From Thermoplasmatales archaeon (GTDB lineage: Archaea > Thermoplasmatota > E2 > UBA202 > JdFR-43): a stretch of 64,000 bases of DNA. Each line of letters opens with the position of its first letter. The stretch's first letter is position 1. Location: positions 1 through 64,000 of the forward strand of contig JACIWA010000005.1 in NCBI GenBank assembly GCA_014361195.1. The letters run 5' to 3'. This document shows positions 45,442 to 55,577 of the stretch, piece after piece. The notes beneath the pieces are model-generated. The model worked only from the letters and a program-made list of their open reading frames with translations. It searched no databases and was not told the origin of the DNA. A program made the position numbers and the translations under genes.

Positions 45442-47754
45442 TTAAAGTTTTTTACCGCAATTGATACAATTTCCTACTCTTTTTGCACAGCTCCTGTGAT
45501 AAAGGGCACCACAATTGCATTTCAAAATATTTGCTTCCTGTTTAAATGAACCAAGGCAAACCGAGCATTTTTCAACTTTTTCCTCTTCAATAAACACTTT
45601 TTTCTTTCTGAGCAGAAGATATGCTGGAATAGCTAAAAGTGGAATAAAAACAAAATAGATAAAATTATTCTTTCCATATTTTATTGAAATTTCCAGCTCA
45701 TTATTTTTTTCATTTCTTTCCTCTATTTCATTATACGGGTCAACAATAATTTTTATTTTGCTTACTCCTTTGAAATGAATCTCTTTTTCATATTCTTCAT
45801 AAATATTGAAAATAGAATAATTCTCTCTACCATCTAAAAAAACAGAGCATTTAACATTTTCACAATATCCTCCATCATTTTTTATCTTCAAAATTAAAGT
45901 TATTTCATCCCCTTTCTTTGGCTTATCTGGCAAGTAGCTTGCTTCAACAGAAAAATCTGGAATAATAACATAAATCAATTTATCTACTTCATGATAATAA
46001 GCTCCATCAAAAACACTCAGCTTAACCCTATATTTCCCTTCTCTATCAAAAGCATGCGTCACATTTCTTCCATACCCAATGCTCCCGTCCCCAAAATTCC
46101 AGCTATAATTAACTCCCTCTCCAATCGCTGAAAAATATACATTCACGCCAGGCGCAGGCCTCGCTGGAGAAAATTCAAAATAAACATTTGATTTAACAAT
46201 TATTGCTATTGTGGAGTTACTTTTTGCTCCTTTATCATCAGTAACAGTCAATTTTGCAGTATAATTTCCAGTATTATTATAAGAATGCTGCTTTGTTGAA
46301 GGAGGGGAGCCAGAGCCATTATATTCTGTAATTCCATCATTATCTATATCAAGCTCCCAGTAAGCTATGTAGCCATCTTCATCACTTGCATTAATTATGA
46401 AATTAACCACAAGAGGAGCATATCCCTCGCTGATATTTACTTGAAGTGAGCATTTTGGTGGTTTATTTTCTGGAGGAGGTGGAAAAGGAGGAGATGGAGG
46501 TGGAGAAGGAGGAGAAGGTGGAGTATATACAATAGTTGTAAATATCCATGTGTCAGATGAAGTTTCTGCTATGCTATCATTTGCAATTGCATACCATTCA
46601 TATGTTGTGTTATAAGCCAAATTATACCATGTTATTGAAGTATCTGTATTATTTGCAACATTTGTTTTTGTTCCTATTAATTGCCATGTTACATTTCCTA
46701 ATTTACGGCCATAGAAACTAACATTCATCAAATTTCCATCTATATCAACAACATGAACAGTAAGATTTGCATTTGTGCTTAAATTTAGAGAGTTATTTGC
46801 TGGAGTCACTAGCAAAGGCTTATTTGGCACATCATTTACCGGTGTTATATTTATGAAAACTGTTGCTTCATTGCTCCAAGCGTTGCTATTATCCTTTACT
46901 TTATATTTGAATGAATCTGAGCCATGATAATTTGCATTAGGTGTGTAGGTTACTGTTCCATTTGCATTTACTGTTACATTTCCATGAGATGCATTTTGGG
47001 TTATTGTTACACTGCTTGCATCTATTGTTCCATCTATATCATAGTCATTTTCCAATATGTTTATTATAACAGGTGTATCTTCATCTGTTGTGCAATAATC
47101 ATTATTTGCAACCGGAGGATCATTTACTGGTGTTATAGTGATATAAACTGTTGAAATGTTGCTATAATCTTGTCCATCATATGCTTTATATGTAAAACTA
47201 TCCTGGCCACTATAATTTGCATGAGGTGTATAAGTAAATGAGCCATTTGAATTCAATGTTAAGCTACCATGAGTTGGGCCATTTACTAAAACAGCGGTTA
47301 AAGTATCTCCATCTGCATCGCTGTCATTTCCCAATACTCCAGGTGCATTTACAGTTAATTTTGTATCTTCATTTGTTGTGTAATAATCATCATTTGCAAC
47401 AGGTGGATTGTTTCTTCTCAATGAAATATTTACAAAAGAAAATTCTTCATTAGTTAAAACTATTATAGCGCTTTTATAATATTCCTCATAAAAAACTTCT
47501 ATGAGAACCTCATCTCCAACCTCCCATTCTTTAAAATTTCCTAAATTGATTCCATACCATCCATCTGGATATTCCTCTGCTATTCCACTTTCATTTGTTC
47601 TAAGCACAGTTACAATAACAGTTGCTCCACTTACCGGCAGGTTGTTTAAATCAACATGAGTCCAGATTGTGTAAGGTGTGCCTTGTTGGGCTAAGATTAA
47701 ATTAGAAAGAAGGATGGATGATACAATTAATGGAATAAATTTTTTTATTTCCAT
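45442..47754 (-). CDS. Transmembrane adhesion protein with cytoplasmic RING-like zinc finger (770 aa)
   Basis: The order is: signal peptide (1-22); carboxypeptidase-regulatory-like domain (25-112); two Big_9/cadherin-like domains (115-300, with DYYTTNEDTKLTVNAPGVLG); a fibronectin-like domain (305-405); a Pro-Ser linker (SPPPSPPFPPPP); PKD domains (about 430-600); a CARDB-like domain (600-690); a membrane helix (about 698-716); RKKK; and a C-terminal finger. The finger reads CSVC-x11-CNC-x4-H-x2-C-x6-C-x2-C, a RING-type spacing. By the positive-inside rule the finger is cytoplasmic. No anchor gene partner is seen. The finger could bind protein partners or simply be a structural zinc ribbon. 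Confidence 0.75.
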   Translation of the reverse strand: MEIKKFIPLIVSSILLSNLILAQQGTPYTIWTHVDLNNLPVSGATVIVTVLRTNESGIAEEYPDGWYGINLGNFKEWEVGDEVLIEVFYEEYYKSAIIVLTNEEFSFVNISLRRNNPPVANDDYYTTNEDTKLTVNAPGVLGNDSDADGDTLTAVLVNGPTHGSLTLNSNGSFTYTPHANYSGQDSFTYKAYDGQDYSNISTVYITITPVNDPPVANNDYCTTDEDTPVIINILENDYDIDGTIDASSVTITQNASHGNVTVNANGTVTYTPNANYHGSDSFKYKVKDNSNAWSNEATVFINITPVNDVPNKPLLVTPANNSLNLSTNANLTVHVVDIDGNLMNVSFYGRKLGNVTWQLIGTKTNVANNTDTSITWYNLAYNTTYEWYAIANDSIAETSSDTWIFTTIVYTPPSPPSPPPSPPFPPPPENKPPKCSLQVNISEGYAPLVVNFIINASDEDGYIAYWELDIDNDGITEYNGSGSPPSTKQHSYNNTGNYTAKLTVTDDKGAKSNSTIAIIVKSNVYFEFSPARPAPGVNVYFSAIGEGVNYSWNFGDGSIGYGRNVTHAFDREGKYRVKLSVFDGAYYHEVDKLIYVIIPDFSVEASYLPDKPKKGDEITLILKIKNDGGYCENVKCSVFLDGRENYSIFNIYEEYEKEIHFKGVSKIKIIVDPYNEIEERNEKNNELEISIKYGKNNFIYFVFIPLLAIPAYLLLRKKKVFIEEEKVEKCSVCLGSFKQEANILKCNCGALYHRSCAKRVGNCINCGKKL

Positions 47755-48426
47755 TTTACTACCCCACTATTCATCGCTAAAATTTTATCAAAAAATTCTT
47801 CGGTTGTTTTTTCTCTCTTTTCACAAAAAATAATTTCTTTGATTTCCCTCCGCTGATAAACATGGAAATCGCCATTACATTATCTTTTATACTTTTTAAA
47901 GAATTTTTTATGATAATTATAAGCGCCATAATCGCTATTGCGATTACTCCACCCATTTTTTCCCTCTTTCTACACATAAATGAACTAATTGTATATAAGT
48001 TTAATCCGAGGAAAATTTTCTTAATTATGAGCAAGCTCGAGAGTTATGCCCGCTTTCGTAGCCCTGCCTTCATCTCTCCTTCCAGATTATTTCTCAATAA
48101 TATGGAAAATATTTGCTGAGTAAAAAATTGAAGAAACCAAAGGAATTAATTATTTTCATTTTCTCAACCATAAAAAGCATTTCTGTAATTTTTTCCAACG
48201 AATAGTAATATTTTTGCTCGCATTTCCAACAGCCTCACATCTCAACAGGGACATTTATTTTTTTCAAAATGAAAAAGAGTTATAAATATCAGAGAATAAG
48301 TGAATAGTCCTAAAATTCTTAGCCAGTCTGGATTATCTTTGGTGAATCTATTCTTATTTTGTTAATGGCGGTGCATTCCAAAGGAATTAAAATAAGCAAA
48401 AGGAAAGGAAGCGTAAAAACTTCATC
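47755..48426. other. Gene-free AT-rich stretch (672 bp)
   Basis: Short open frames occur on both strands, but they lack family features and overlap each other, so I annotate none. TATA-like text occurs near 48290-48300. A 13-bp direct repeat, CCAAAGGAATTAA, lies at 48137-48149 and 48378-48390. It separates two minus-strand secreted-protein genes and may hold the promoter of the downstream 770-aa gene. Confidence 0.5.
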
Positions 48427-51400
48427 TTAACCGGTCCAATGCTTTATTATTTCTATGATATCATTTACATCAACTATTCCATCTTTATTTACATCCGCTC
48501 TTTCATCCCAATCTGGATGGTTCGGAGTTTGCATCCAATGCATGATTACAAAGAAAATATCTTCTGCATTTACTCTTCCATCTGAGTTCACATCCCATGG
48601 AGCATAAACCTTGCAATATGCCTTCGGGACGGTGCTTGCATTTGGCAATGGCTCATGATTTCCAAGTAAATCATATGCCACTGTGTAGAATTGATAATAT
48701 CCACTCTCTCCAAAGAAAATCCATGTAAAGTTGCTATATTTCTCTCCATATAATGTCCAGTTTGTCCAAGTAAAATTATCTTTGCTATATCTATAATAAA
48801 GGGCTACTTTTTTAACCCCAACACCCACATCAGTTGCATTAACTTTTATTTCTATTCTTGTAGAATATGTTAAATATGGAATTGGCTCAATAATGGAAGA
48901 AGGAATAAAGCAATCAACAAAAACATCATTCCATTTCATTTGCTCAACATTTCCAGCATTATCAATGCTATAAAATTCAATTTCATATTTCCCACACGGA
49001 GAATAATTGTATAAAATTCCAAGATCCGCAAGATTTATTGGACGATATGGAAGCGTGCCAGAATATTCTCTCCAGTCAAATAGCAATTTCCAACCATTTT
49101 CAAATTTAAATATTCTGTAAAATGTTTTATTAACTCCTGAGCCATTATCAATTGCCACCAAATCTATTGTTGTATTTCTGAGAATATAATGCACAACGTA
49201 GCCACCAAAACTTGAAATATTAACAACTTCTCCATTAAATCTCTTATAAGTGTAAGGTGGCTCAGATATCACAGGTGTATATACATAAGCTTCCCCATAT
49301 GCCCCTTCATTGCATGTCGCATTTACATAATTTCTAATAATAGAGCCATCACTTACATTGCTCCCAACTTTTACCTTCACCAAAATTTCATAGGATGCAG
49401 ATGGCACAAGAGTGGGTATTACCCATGTATCAACGCCTGAAGAAGGCATTGGGAAAGTGTATACTACTGTTACCCTACTATCATATACTTCCTTTACAAC
49501 CACATTTGTTGCACTCGCCAAACCATTATTCTTTATTTTTATTCTATAAGAAATATTTGTCCCAGCCTCAGCAAATTCTGGTGTGCTTTCTTTTGTTACA
49601 AGAAGTGAAGGAGATGCAACAGTTGTATTTTCCCAAGTTTGATTAAATATTCCTTGCAAACATGTTACATTTACATAATTATGCAAAATTGTTCCATTTG
49701 GTAGAGGACTTTTAACTTGAACTCTTATGTTTATTGTTTTTGTCTCACTTACATTTAATGTTCCTAAATTCCATGTATTGTTTCCTGAGCTTGGAGAAGG
49801 ATTTGATGAAATGAAAATGATATTGCTATCATATAATTCAGTAACAGTTACATTTGTTGCATTTTCACTTCCATTATTTGTTACATTTATTGTATAATTT
49901 AAATAGCTTCCTGGAGTAACTGGATCATTGCTATCTTGCTTTGTTATTATTAGCAATGGAGCTGATATAACTGTTGTATTTTCCCAAGTTTGATTAAATA
50001 TTCCTTGCAAACATGTTACATTTACATAATTATGCAAAATTGTTCCATTTGGTAGAGGACTTTTAACTTGAACTCTTATGTTTATTGTTTTTGTCTCACT
50101 TACATTTAATGTTCCTAAATTCCATGTATTGTTTCCTGAGCTTGGAGAAGGATTTGATGAAATGAAAATGATATTGCTATCATATAATTCAGTAACAGTT
50201 ACATTTGTTGCATTTTCACTTCCATTATTTGTTACATTTATTGTATAATTTAAATAGCTTCCTGGAGTAACTGGATCATTGCTATCTTGCTTTGTTATTA
50301 TTAGCAATGGCTTTTTCTCAATAACCAAGTGTTTCTGAGTATGCTTTTCCTCCTTATTCTCAACATTATCTACAGAGAACCATCTTATTTCATTTATTCC
50401 AGCATTTGTAAGATTAATAAGAACAGATATTTTCCCAAATTCCGGATTTTTATCATAAGTAGTGTTATCATAAATTGTCGCATTTTTTACCATTGTATCC
50501 ACTATTCCATCCCGGTTGCTATCATGCCATATTTCATAATAGAGATATTTAACACCTGATGAGCAATTGCCTGTATCAGTTGCATTCAGCCAAATAGGAG
50601 TTTCTGATGTTACATTATAAACATCATCACTCACAACAGTTTTATTTGTAAGAGGTGGAAAAATATCAACTCTTAAAAAATTAACATTCCTAAGCCCTCT
50701 TTCCAAGCACCAAAAAGTGTCATTGCTTCCATTTTCTCTCCCCCAGTCATAGAAAAGGATATTAAGCAAACTATCTCCATCTACATCTCCGACCGCTGGC
50801 GATGTCCTCACCCTGCCATTTGTTAAAAATTTATCGATAAGCTTACCATTGCAATCAATCTCGTAAAGATATCTATCTTCGGAGCCAACAAATATGGAGA
50901 GCTTACCTCCAACCCCTTCATATAATCCAGTTCTTCTTTCATTTCCCCTAAACATCGGCCACTCTCTCGCAAAAGCACTACTTGTCTGTGATGCAAGTGC
51001 GGGTGATGAATAAATTGGGCCTCCTGTTGTGAAATTCCAGAGCATTGAACCATTTCTTCTGAGGCAGTAAAGTTTGCTATCATTAGAACCAAAAACTATT
51101 TCATAAAAGCCATCCGCATTTATGTCACCAATCGCTGCAGATGAATAAATTGGGCCTCCTGTTGTGAAATTCCATTCTTGCAAACCAACAGCTCCATTCC
51201 ACTGCAAGCAATAAAATTTTCCATCTGTTGAACCAATTAAAATTTCTTTATAGCCATCTCCATCAATATCCGCAATTGCAGGTGATGAATAAATCGCTCC
51301 CCCTGTTGTAAAATTCCATTCCTGAAGGCCATTTGATCCATTTAATACATATACTTTTCCATCAGCGGAGCCAAAAACTACTTCATTTCTTCCATCATTA

Positions 51401-52494
51401 TCAATGTCACCAATTGCGGGAGTTGAAATAACATTTCCAGATGTATTGAAAACCCATAAAACATCCCAATCAGTTCCTTCATAACCTATATGATTTGGAT
51501 ATCCAGGGAAGTAAGGAGAAGTGCCATCTCCATTGAGAGGCAATGTAAATCCCTCATTCATTCCATCACTATTATCCCCATCAAAGCACCATAAATTTTT
51601 AAAAGGGTTATTCCCTATAACAATTTCTAAGCCACCAACACTTTCATTTAATTCACCTATTGCTGGGGAAGAATGCCATACATAATTACCACCTGTTGCA
51701 TTTGTTGTTACATGAGGGAATGTCCACTTAAATGTTCCATTATAATTAATCACTTCAAGAAGCCACCCGCTTGTTGTGCCACCCGCAACATCTAATTTTC
51801 CATCACCATTAACATCAAAAATTGCTGGCGAGCTTCTTGATTCATCAGTTTTTGTATCAAGAGCCCATAATATGCTTCCATTATAATTAAAGCATCTCCA
51901 TATCCCTCTCGCAGTAGCATTTATTTCTGGATAAAAATTTGTTATTTCATCGCTCCCGCACGCTATTTCAAGTTTTCTATCTCCAGATAAATTTGCAATC
52001 GCAGGAGATGAGCCAAACACACAACCATTTGGAGCATGAACAACATTCGGCATAAAGCTATAATTCCACTCCTTATACAGGTAATGGCCATGTTTCTCAA
52101 CATTTCCCGCCCAGTCAACAGCATAGAATTCTAACTTATGCAGACATTCCCTATTTATTGTTATTCTTACAGATATTTTTTTAGATTCATTGTTCATGTC
52201 TTGAGGTGAGTTATCGTTAATCGTTCTGTTTTCTATTATTATATCCACTGCTCCATCATTGTCTATATCCCTCCATATTTCGTAATAAAGATATCTAACT
52301 CCTGTACCAACATCTGTTGAATTTAGCCATATGATAGTTGAATTACTTATCCATTCCATCCCGTCTTTTATGTATAAAGGGCCATAATAACTTTTTATTG
52401 TTACTGGTGGAGTGTTATCAGTTGCCCCTCCTCTATGGAGAATAATGCATATAAGTAACACTATAAACAAATATGCATATTTTTTTAAGCTCAT
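48427..52494 (-). CDS. Secreted dockerin protein with FG-GAP/PQQ-like propeller and DUF11 repeats (1355 aa)
   Basis: A signal peptide (1-24) is followed by an Ig-like domain (with a RECLH element like the other cluster proteins) and a propeller of about 420 residues. The propeller repeats SSPAIGDIDNDGRNEVVFGS and YCLNGS-type blades, as in FG-GAP/PQQ repeat proteins. Next come Ig-like and three DUF11 domains (LNYTINVTNNGSENATNVTV), two nearly identical, then two more Ig-like domains. The final 58 residues form a dockerin with calcium loops DVNSDGRVNAEDIFFV and DVNKDGIVDVNDIIEI, ending KHWTG. No anchor is present, so retention by a cohesin partner is likely. It is on the same strand as the cohesin cluster but 6.5 kb from its first gene. 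Confidence 0.82.
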   Translation of the reverse strand: MSLKKYAYLFIVLLICIILHRGGATDNTPPVTIKSYYGPLYIKDGMEWISNSTIIWLNSTDVGTGVRYLYYEIWRDIDNDGAVDIIIENRTINDNSPQDMNNESKKISVRITINRECLHKLEFYAVDWAGNVEKHGHYLYKEWNYSFMPNVVHAPNGCVFGSSPAIANLSGDRKLEIACGSDEITNFYPEINATARGIWRCFNYNGSILWALDTKTDESRSSPAIFDVNGDGKLDVAGGTTSGWLLEVINYNGTFKWTFPHVTTNATGGNYVWHSSPAIGELNESVGGLEIVIGNNPFKNLWCFDGDNSDGMNEGFTLPLNGDGTSPYFPGYPNHIGYEGTDWDVLWVFNTSGNVISTPAIGDIDNDGRNEVVFGSADGKVYVLNGSNGLQEWNFTTGGAIYSSPAIADIDGDGYKEILIGSTDGKFYCLQWNGAVGLQEWNFTTGGPIYSSAAIGDINADGFYEIVFGSNDSKLYCLRRNGSMLWNFTTGGPIYSSPALASQTSSAFAREWPMFRGNERRTGLYEGVGGKLSIFVGSEDRYLYEIDCNGKLIDKFLTNGRVRTSPAVGDVDGDSLLNILFYDWGRENGSNDTFWCLERGLRNVNFLRVDIFPPLTNKTVVSDDVYNVTSETPIWLNATDTGNCSSGVKYLYYEIWHDSNRDGIVDTMVKNATIYDNTTYDKNPEFGKISVLINLTNAGINEIRWFSVDNVENKEEKHTQKHLVIEKKPLLIITKQDSNDPVTPGSYLNYTINVTNNGSENATNVTVTELYDSNIIFISSNPSPSSGNNTWNLGTLNVSETKTINIRVQVKSPLPNGTILHNYVNVTCLQGIFNQTWENTTVISAPLLIITKQDSNDPVTPGSYLNYTINVTNNGSENATNVTVTELYDSNIIFISSNPSPSSGNNTWNLGTLNVSETKTINIRVQVKSPLPNGTILHNYVNVTCLQGIFNQTWENTTVASPSLLVTKESTPEFAEAGTNISYRIKIKNNGLASATNVVVKEVYDSRVTVVYTFPMPSSGVDTWVIPTLVPSASYEILVKVKVGSNVSDGSIIRNYVNATCNEGAYGEAYVYTPVISEPPYTYKRFNGEVVNISSFGGYVVHYILRNTTIDLVAIDNGSGVNKTFYRIFKFENGWKLLFDWREYSGTLPYRPINLADLGILYNYSPCGKYEIEFYSIDNAGNVEQMKWNDVFVDCFIPSSIIEPIPYLTYSTRIEIKVNATDVGVGVKKVALYYRYSKDNFTWTNWTLYGEKYSNFTWIFFGESGYYQFYTVAYDLLGNHEPLPNASTVPKAYCKVYAPWDVNSDGRVNAEDIFFVIMHWMQTPNHPDWDERADVNKDGIVDVNDIIEIIKHWTG
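49622..50310 (-). repeat. Two 338-bp identical repeats, 351-bp period
   Basis: Copies at 49622-49959 and 49973-50310 appear identical, including synonymous positions. Each encodes a complete DUF11-type domain. Confidence 0.88.
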
Positions 52495-52654
52495 TGAAGT
52501 AAATTATTTACAAGCTTTTAAATTTATTCATTTATTGGTTTGAACAATAGAACTGCAGGAAGTAAAACTAAATTGTAAATTCAAATCCTTCTTAAACTTT
52601 TAAATAATAACCTCTGCTCAATAAAATATTTATATATATTCCATTTTCCAAAGC

Positions 52655-54154
52655 ATGAAAAAAACAATTGTTTTGATTTCAGTTGCAATATTTTTACTTC
52701 CAATAGCAACATCGATATTAAAAGAAAAAACATCCAAAATTTCTGAGGATTTTGACCCGCTTGTTGATATAGAAGTAACTGTTGAAATAAATTATATCCG
52801 CTCTCTTGAAACAAAATATCTTTGGAGAACAATAGATAAAATAGATGAGTTAAGCGATCCAGATTTCTATGTGAAGGTTTTTATAAATGGTGAAGAATTT
52901 ACAAGCTCCGTTTGGAGAAATCAGAAATATGTATATGAAAAATGGTCCGCAACCGCAAATGTTCCAGATGATGTAGAATTTGTTAATATAGTGATCCAGC
53001 TATGGGATAAAGATGTAGTCGATAAACTCTGCGATATAAGCGATAACATAGATGATTATCCCTACAGCATGGATGTAAATCTAACATACAGCATAAAATC
53101 TGGCCACTGGTTCGGCGATGACTTTAATTCTCCCCCAAGTTACTGGAGGAAAGATTTAAGTGGCTACGGGCGCCTGAATGGGTGCGATGACAATAGCATT
53201 TATCAAAATAATAGAGATTGTGAAATTGGTTTTTCAATATATCAAAATGACTGTGATGGGGATGGAATTCCTTACTGGGTGGAGGTAAATGTATTTCATA
53301 CAGATCCAACTAAAGATAATAGAGGCGAGGACATGGATAATGATAGCGTACCTATAGAATGGGAATATAAATGGGGGCACTATTTCCGCTATAATTGGTG
53401 GAATGGAAGCATGCAAGATAGATGGGAATATAGCCCTCTTGTTTGGGAGGACCACAAAAATCTTGATCCAGATGAGGATGGTCTGAGCAATTATGAAGAA
53501 TATTTAACTAACCAATGGGGCTCTGATCCTTTCAGAAAGGACTTATTTATTGAAATTGACCAAATGGAAGGAGGAAACGGAATAAAGGAAAGCCTTTTAC
53601 CAGATGGGGCAAAAGAATTGCTTAAAACCGCTTATGATAAGCACAATATAGTTTATCATTTAGATGATGGTTGTATGGGAGGAGGAGAAAAATTGCCTTT
53701 TAAGCTATATGTAACAGGAAAAGATTTAGACAACTATTACAACAAATATTTCTTGCACGATAATCAAAGTTATTGGAGGAAAGGTATATTTCATTATGCA
53801 GTGATTGTTTATGATGCGGGATTCAATGGTTATGCGGTAAAGAGAGATATGTGGCAGATTTCAACAAAATATATAGATGAAAAATGCAGGCAACTATTTT
53901 TTATAGATAGGAATATAGTGTATGCAAGTGTTTTTATGCATGAAACAGGTCATTCACTAGCCATATGGAATCCGGGGGTAGATAATCCAGATACTATGTA
54001 TCCATGGAAGTGGGCTTATTGGAAATATACTCCCTATAAGAGTTGCATGAATTATCGCTATACCTACATTCTCGTTGATTATTCAGATGGAAGCCATGGA
54101 ATGAATGATTTTGATGACTGGGGAACTTTAAGCTTAACATATTTCCAAGATTAA
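52655..54154 (+). CDS. Secreted metzincin-like zinc metalloprotease
   Basis: The 499-residue exported protein has a signal peptide (1-20) and a C2-like beta domain (about 35-130, DPDFYVKVFINGEE and VNIVIQLWDKD). A calcium-binding region has DCDGDGIPYWVEV, DMDNDSVPIEW and DPDEDGLSNYEEY (thrombospondin type 3-like). The catalytic part carries H429-E-T-G-H433 with Asp443 (HETGHSLAIWNPGVD) as possible zinc ligands, and CMNYRY (Met465) could be the Met-turn. The spacing from the second His to Asp is longer than the standard metzincin. It is a probable secreted peptidase of an unfamiliar subfamily. It has no dockerin. Its 3' end overlaps the convergent lipase-like pseudogene by 4 nt. Confidence 0.72.
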   Translation: MKKTIVLISVAIFLLPIATSILKEKTSKISEDFDPLVDIEVTVEINYIRSLETKYLWRTIDKIDELSDPDFYVKVFINGEEFTSSVWRNQKYVYEKWSATANVPDDVEFVNIVIQLWDKDVVDKLCDISDNIDDYPYSMDVNLTYSIKSGHWFGDDFNSPPSYWRKDLSGYGRLNGCDDNSIYQNNRDCEIGFSIYQNDCDGDGIPYWVEVNVFHTDPTKDNRGEDMDNDSVPIEWEYKWGHYFRYNWWNGSMQDRWEYSPLVWEDHKNLDPDEDGLSNYEEYLTNQWGSDPFRKDLFIEIDQMEGGNGIKESLLPDGAKELLKTAYDKHNIVYHLDDGCMGGGEKLPFKLYVTGKDLDNYYNKYFLHDNQSYWRKGIFHYAVIVYDAGFNGYAVKRDMWQISTKYIDEKCRQLFFIDRNIVYASVFMHETGHSLAIWNPGVDNPDTMYPWKWAYWKYTPYKSCMNYRYTYILVDYSDGSHGMNDFDDWGTLSLTYFQD

Positions 54155-55544
54155 AATTTGTAGTAAAATAAAACCTCTTCAAAATCATCTCCTAGCGAAA
54201 GCAATTCCTCAATATTCTCCCCTTTCAGATATACATTGAAAAATGCGACTGTAAATTTATTGACAATATCGACCAATCTTTTTCCGCTTATTTTTCCAAA
54301 TCCAGGTATCAAATTTTTTGGAATATTTGGAGCAAAATGAGGAGGCAAAATAGGCAAATCAGTATAATCATAATGAGCTGAGCCATTTACAATAGCCATA
54401 TATGCCACACTTGAATTTTCCCATAACCCTTGCAAGCTCTCATCTTTCTCATATCTCCCCTCAACAAAAAACATAAAAAATGGCTTCTCCGCCTTAATTG
54501 CACCTCTAAAATAGCCATCAAGCGCAAGCCCCGCCTTTATGCACCCATCTTTGCACATGCTTAATGCTGCTCCTCCTCCAAATGAGTGGCCGTATATCCC
54601 TATTTTTTTCCTTATCTATTTTTTCTGGGAATTTTTGAAGAAGATAATTTATTACAAAATTTATATCCCCAATTACTTCATCGAAAGCGGTTTCAATATA
54701 CCAACTTATATAACTCTGATTATATTGGGATAAATCCTCCACCTCTATTACCCGCCCATCTGGAAAAACGGTTATACCCGCTACATATGAATGGCATATG
54801 CCTGCAACTACAAAGCCATGACTTACAACTTCTTCAATCATTGATGTATACATTGATGGATATCCTCTATATCCATGAGAAAATATTACAAGAGGGAAAA
54901 CTCCATTTGCAATTTCTGCGCCAACAAAAGAATGGGTTTTTACATATTCATAACCATTTTTTGGGATCCAGAAAAGATTTGATTGCTTTAAAAGCCATCT
55001 AAATGTTTCAGCGCCCATATATTCATATATTTTTCCTTCAGTTGCTTCAGTAGGATACCACAGATAAAGCATCATTTCCCTGCTATCATTTTCTTCAGTG
55101 AGCTTCTCCTCTCTTTCATAATCTACAAGATGAATTTCTCTAACTCCTATACTATAATTCCCCCTCGGCTTTGGCAAAAAGGATGCATGATAACTTCCTT
55201 CTACAATTGCAATTCCTTTAAATGTAAGAAAAATGGCGCGAAAACTTTTCTCATCTCTCTTCAAAATTCCAAAAAATGGCTTACAAAAAACAATGCTTCT
55301 ATAAAAAAATCCTTCAAATTTAATCTCCTTGTTTCCTTTAAATATTCCTGAGATATTTCCAGAAAAATCATTCCTGCCAAGGCGCACATAGCCATTAACT
55401 TCTCCAATTGTATCATTCATTATCGTGACTTTTCCAGAAAAATAGCCATCCGCCCATTCAGGCATTTCATCTGAAATTCCATAATTTGATGGAATAAAGA
55501 GAGGGAAAATCAATAAAACTAATAATTTTCTGCTTGCATATCAT
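54151..55544 (-). pseudogene. Frameshifted PAF-acetylhydrolase/lipase-like alpha-beta hydrolase
   Basis: Two overlapping frames (55513-54518 and 54558-54151) together make one alpha/beta hydrolase of the platelet-activating-factor acetylhydrolase type. The upstream frame has LVIFSHGYRGYPSMYTSMIE, the oxyanion region; the nucleophile motif IYGHSFGGGAA is encoded but out of frame, with the serine codon at 54583-54585. The frames join if one base is removed from a seven-A run (minus strand, 54603-54609). The N-terminus is also odd: a signal-like KLLVLLIFPLF has no ATG in frame, and an ATG at 55544 would reach it only by another one-base shift. It may be a decaying gene, an assembly homopolymer error, or a slippage-expressed gene. 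Confidence 0.7.
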
Positions 55545-55577
55545 TAATTGATTAAAGATTAATAATATTTGCGAAAT

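Noticed and set aside
47777-48119. Two small overlapping frames (47777-48034 minus and 47862-48119 plus)
   Set aside because: They overlap on opposite strands, have low-complexity Ile/Lys-rich text and no recognisable domain or start signal.
15750-52494. A bacterial-style cellulosome
   Set aside because: Cohesin and dockerin modules are present, but no glycoside hydrolase, carbohydrate esterase or cellulose-binding CBM is recognised in the window, so the cellulose-degrading role is not supported.
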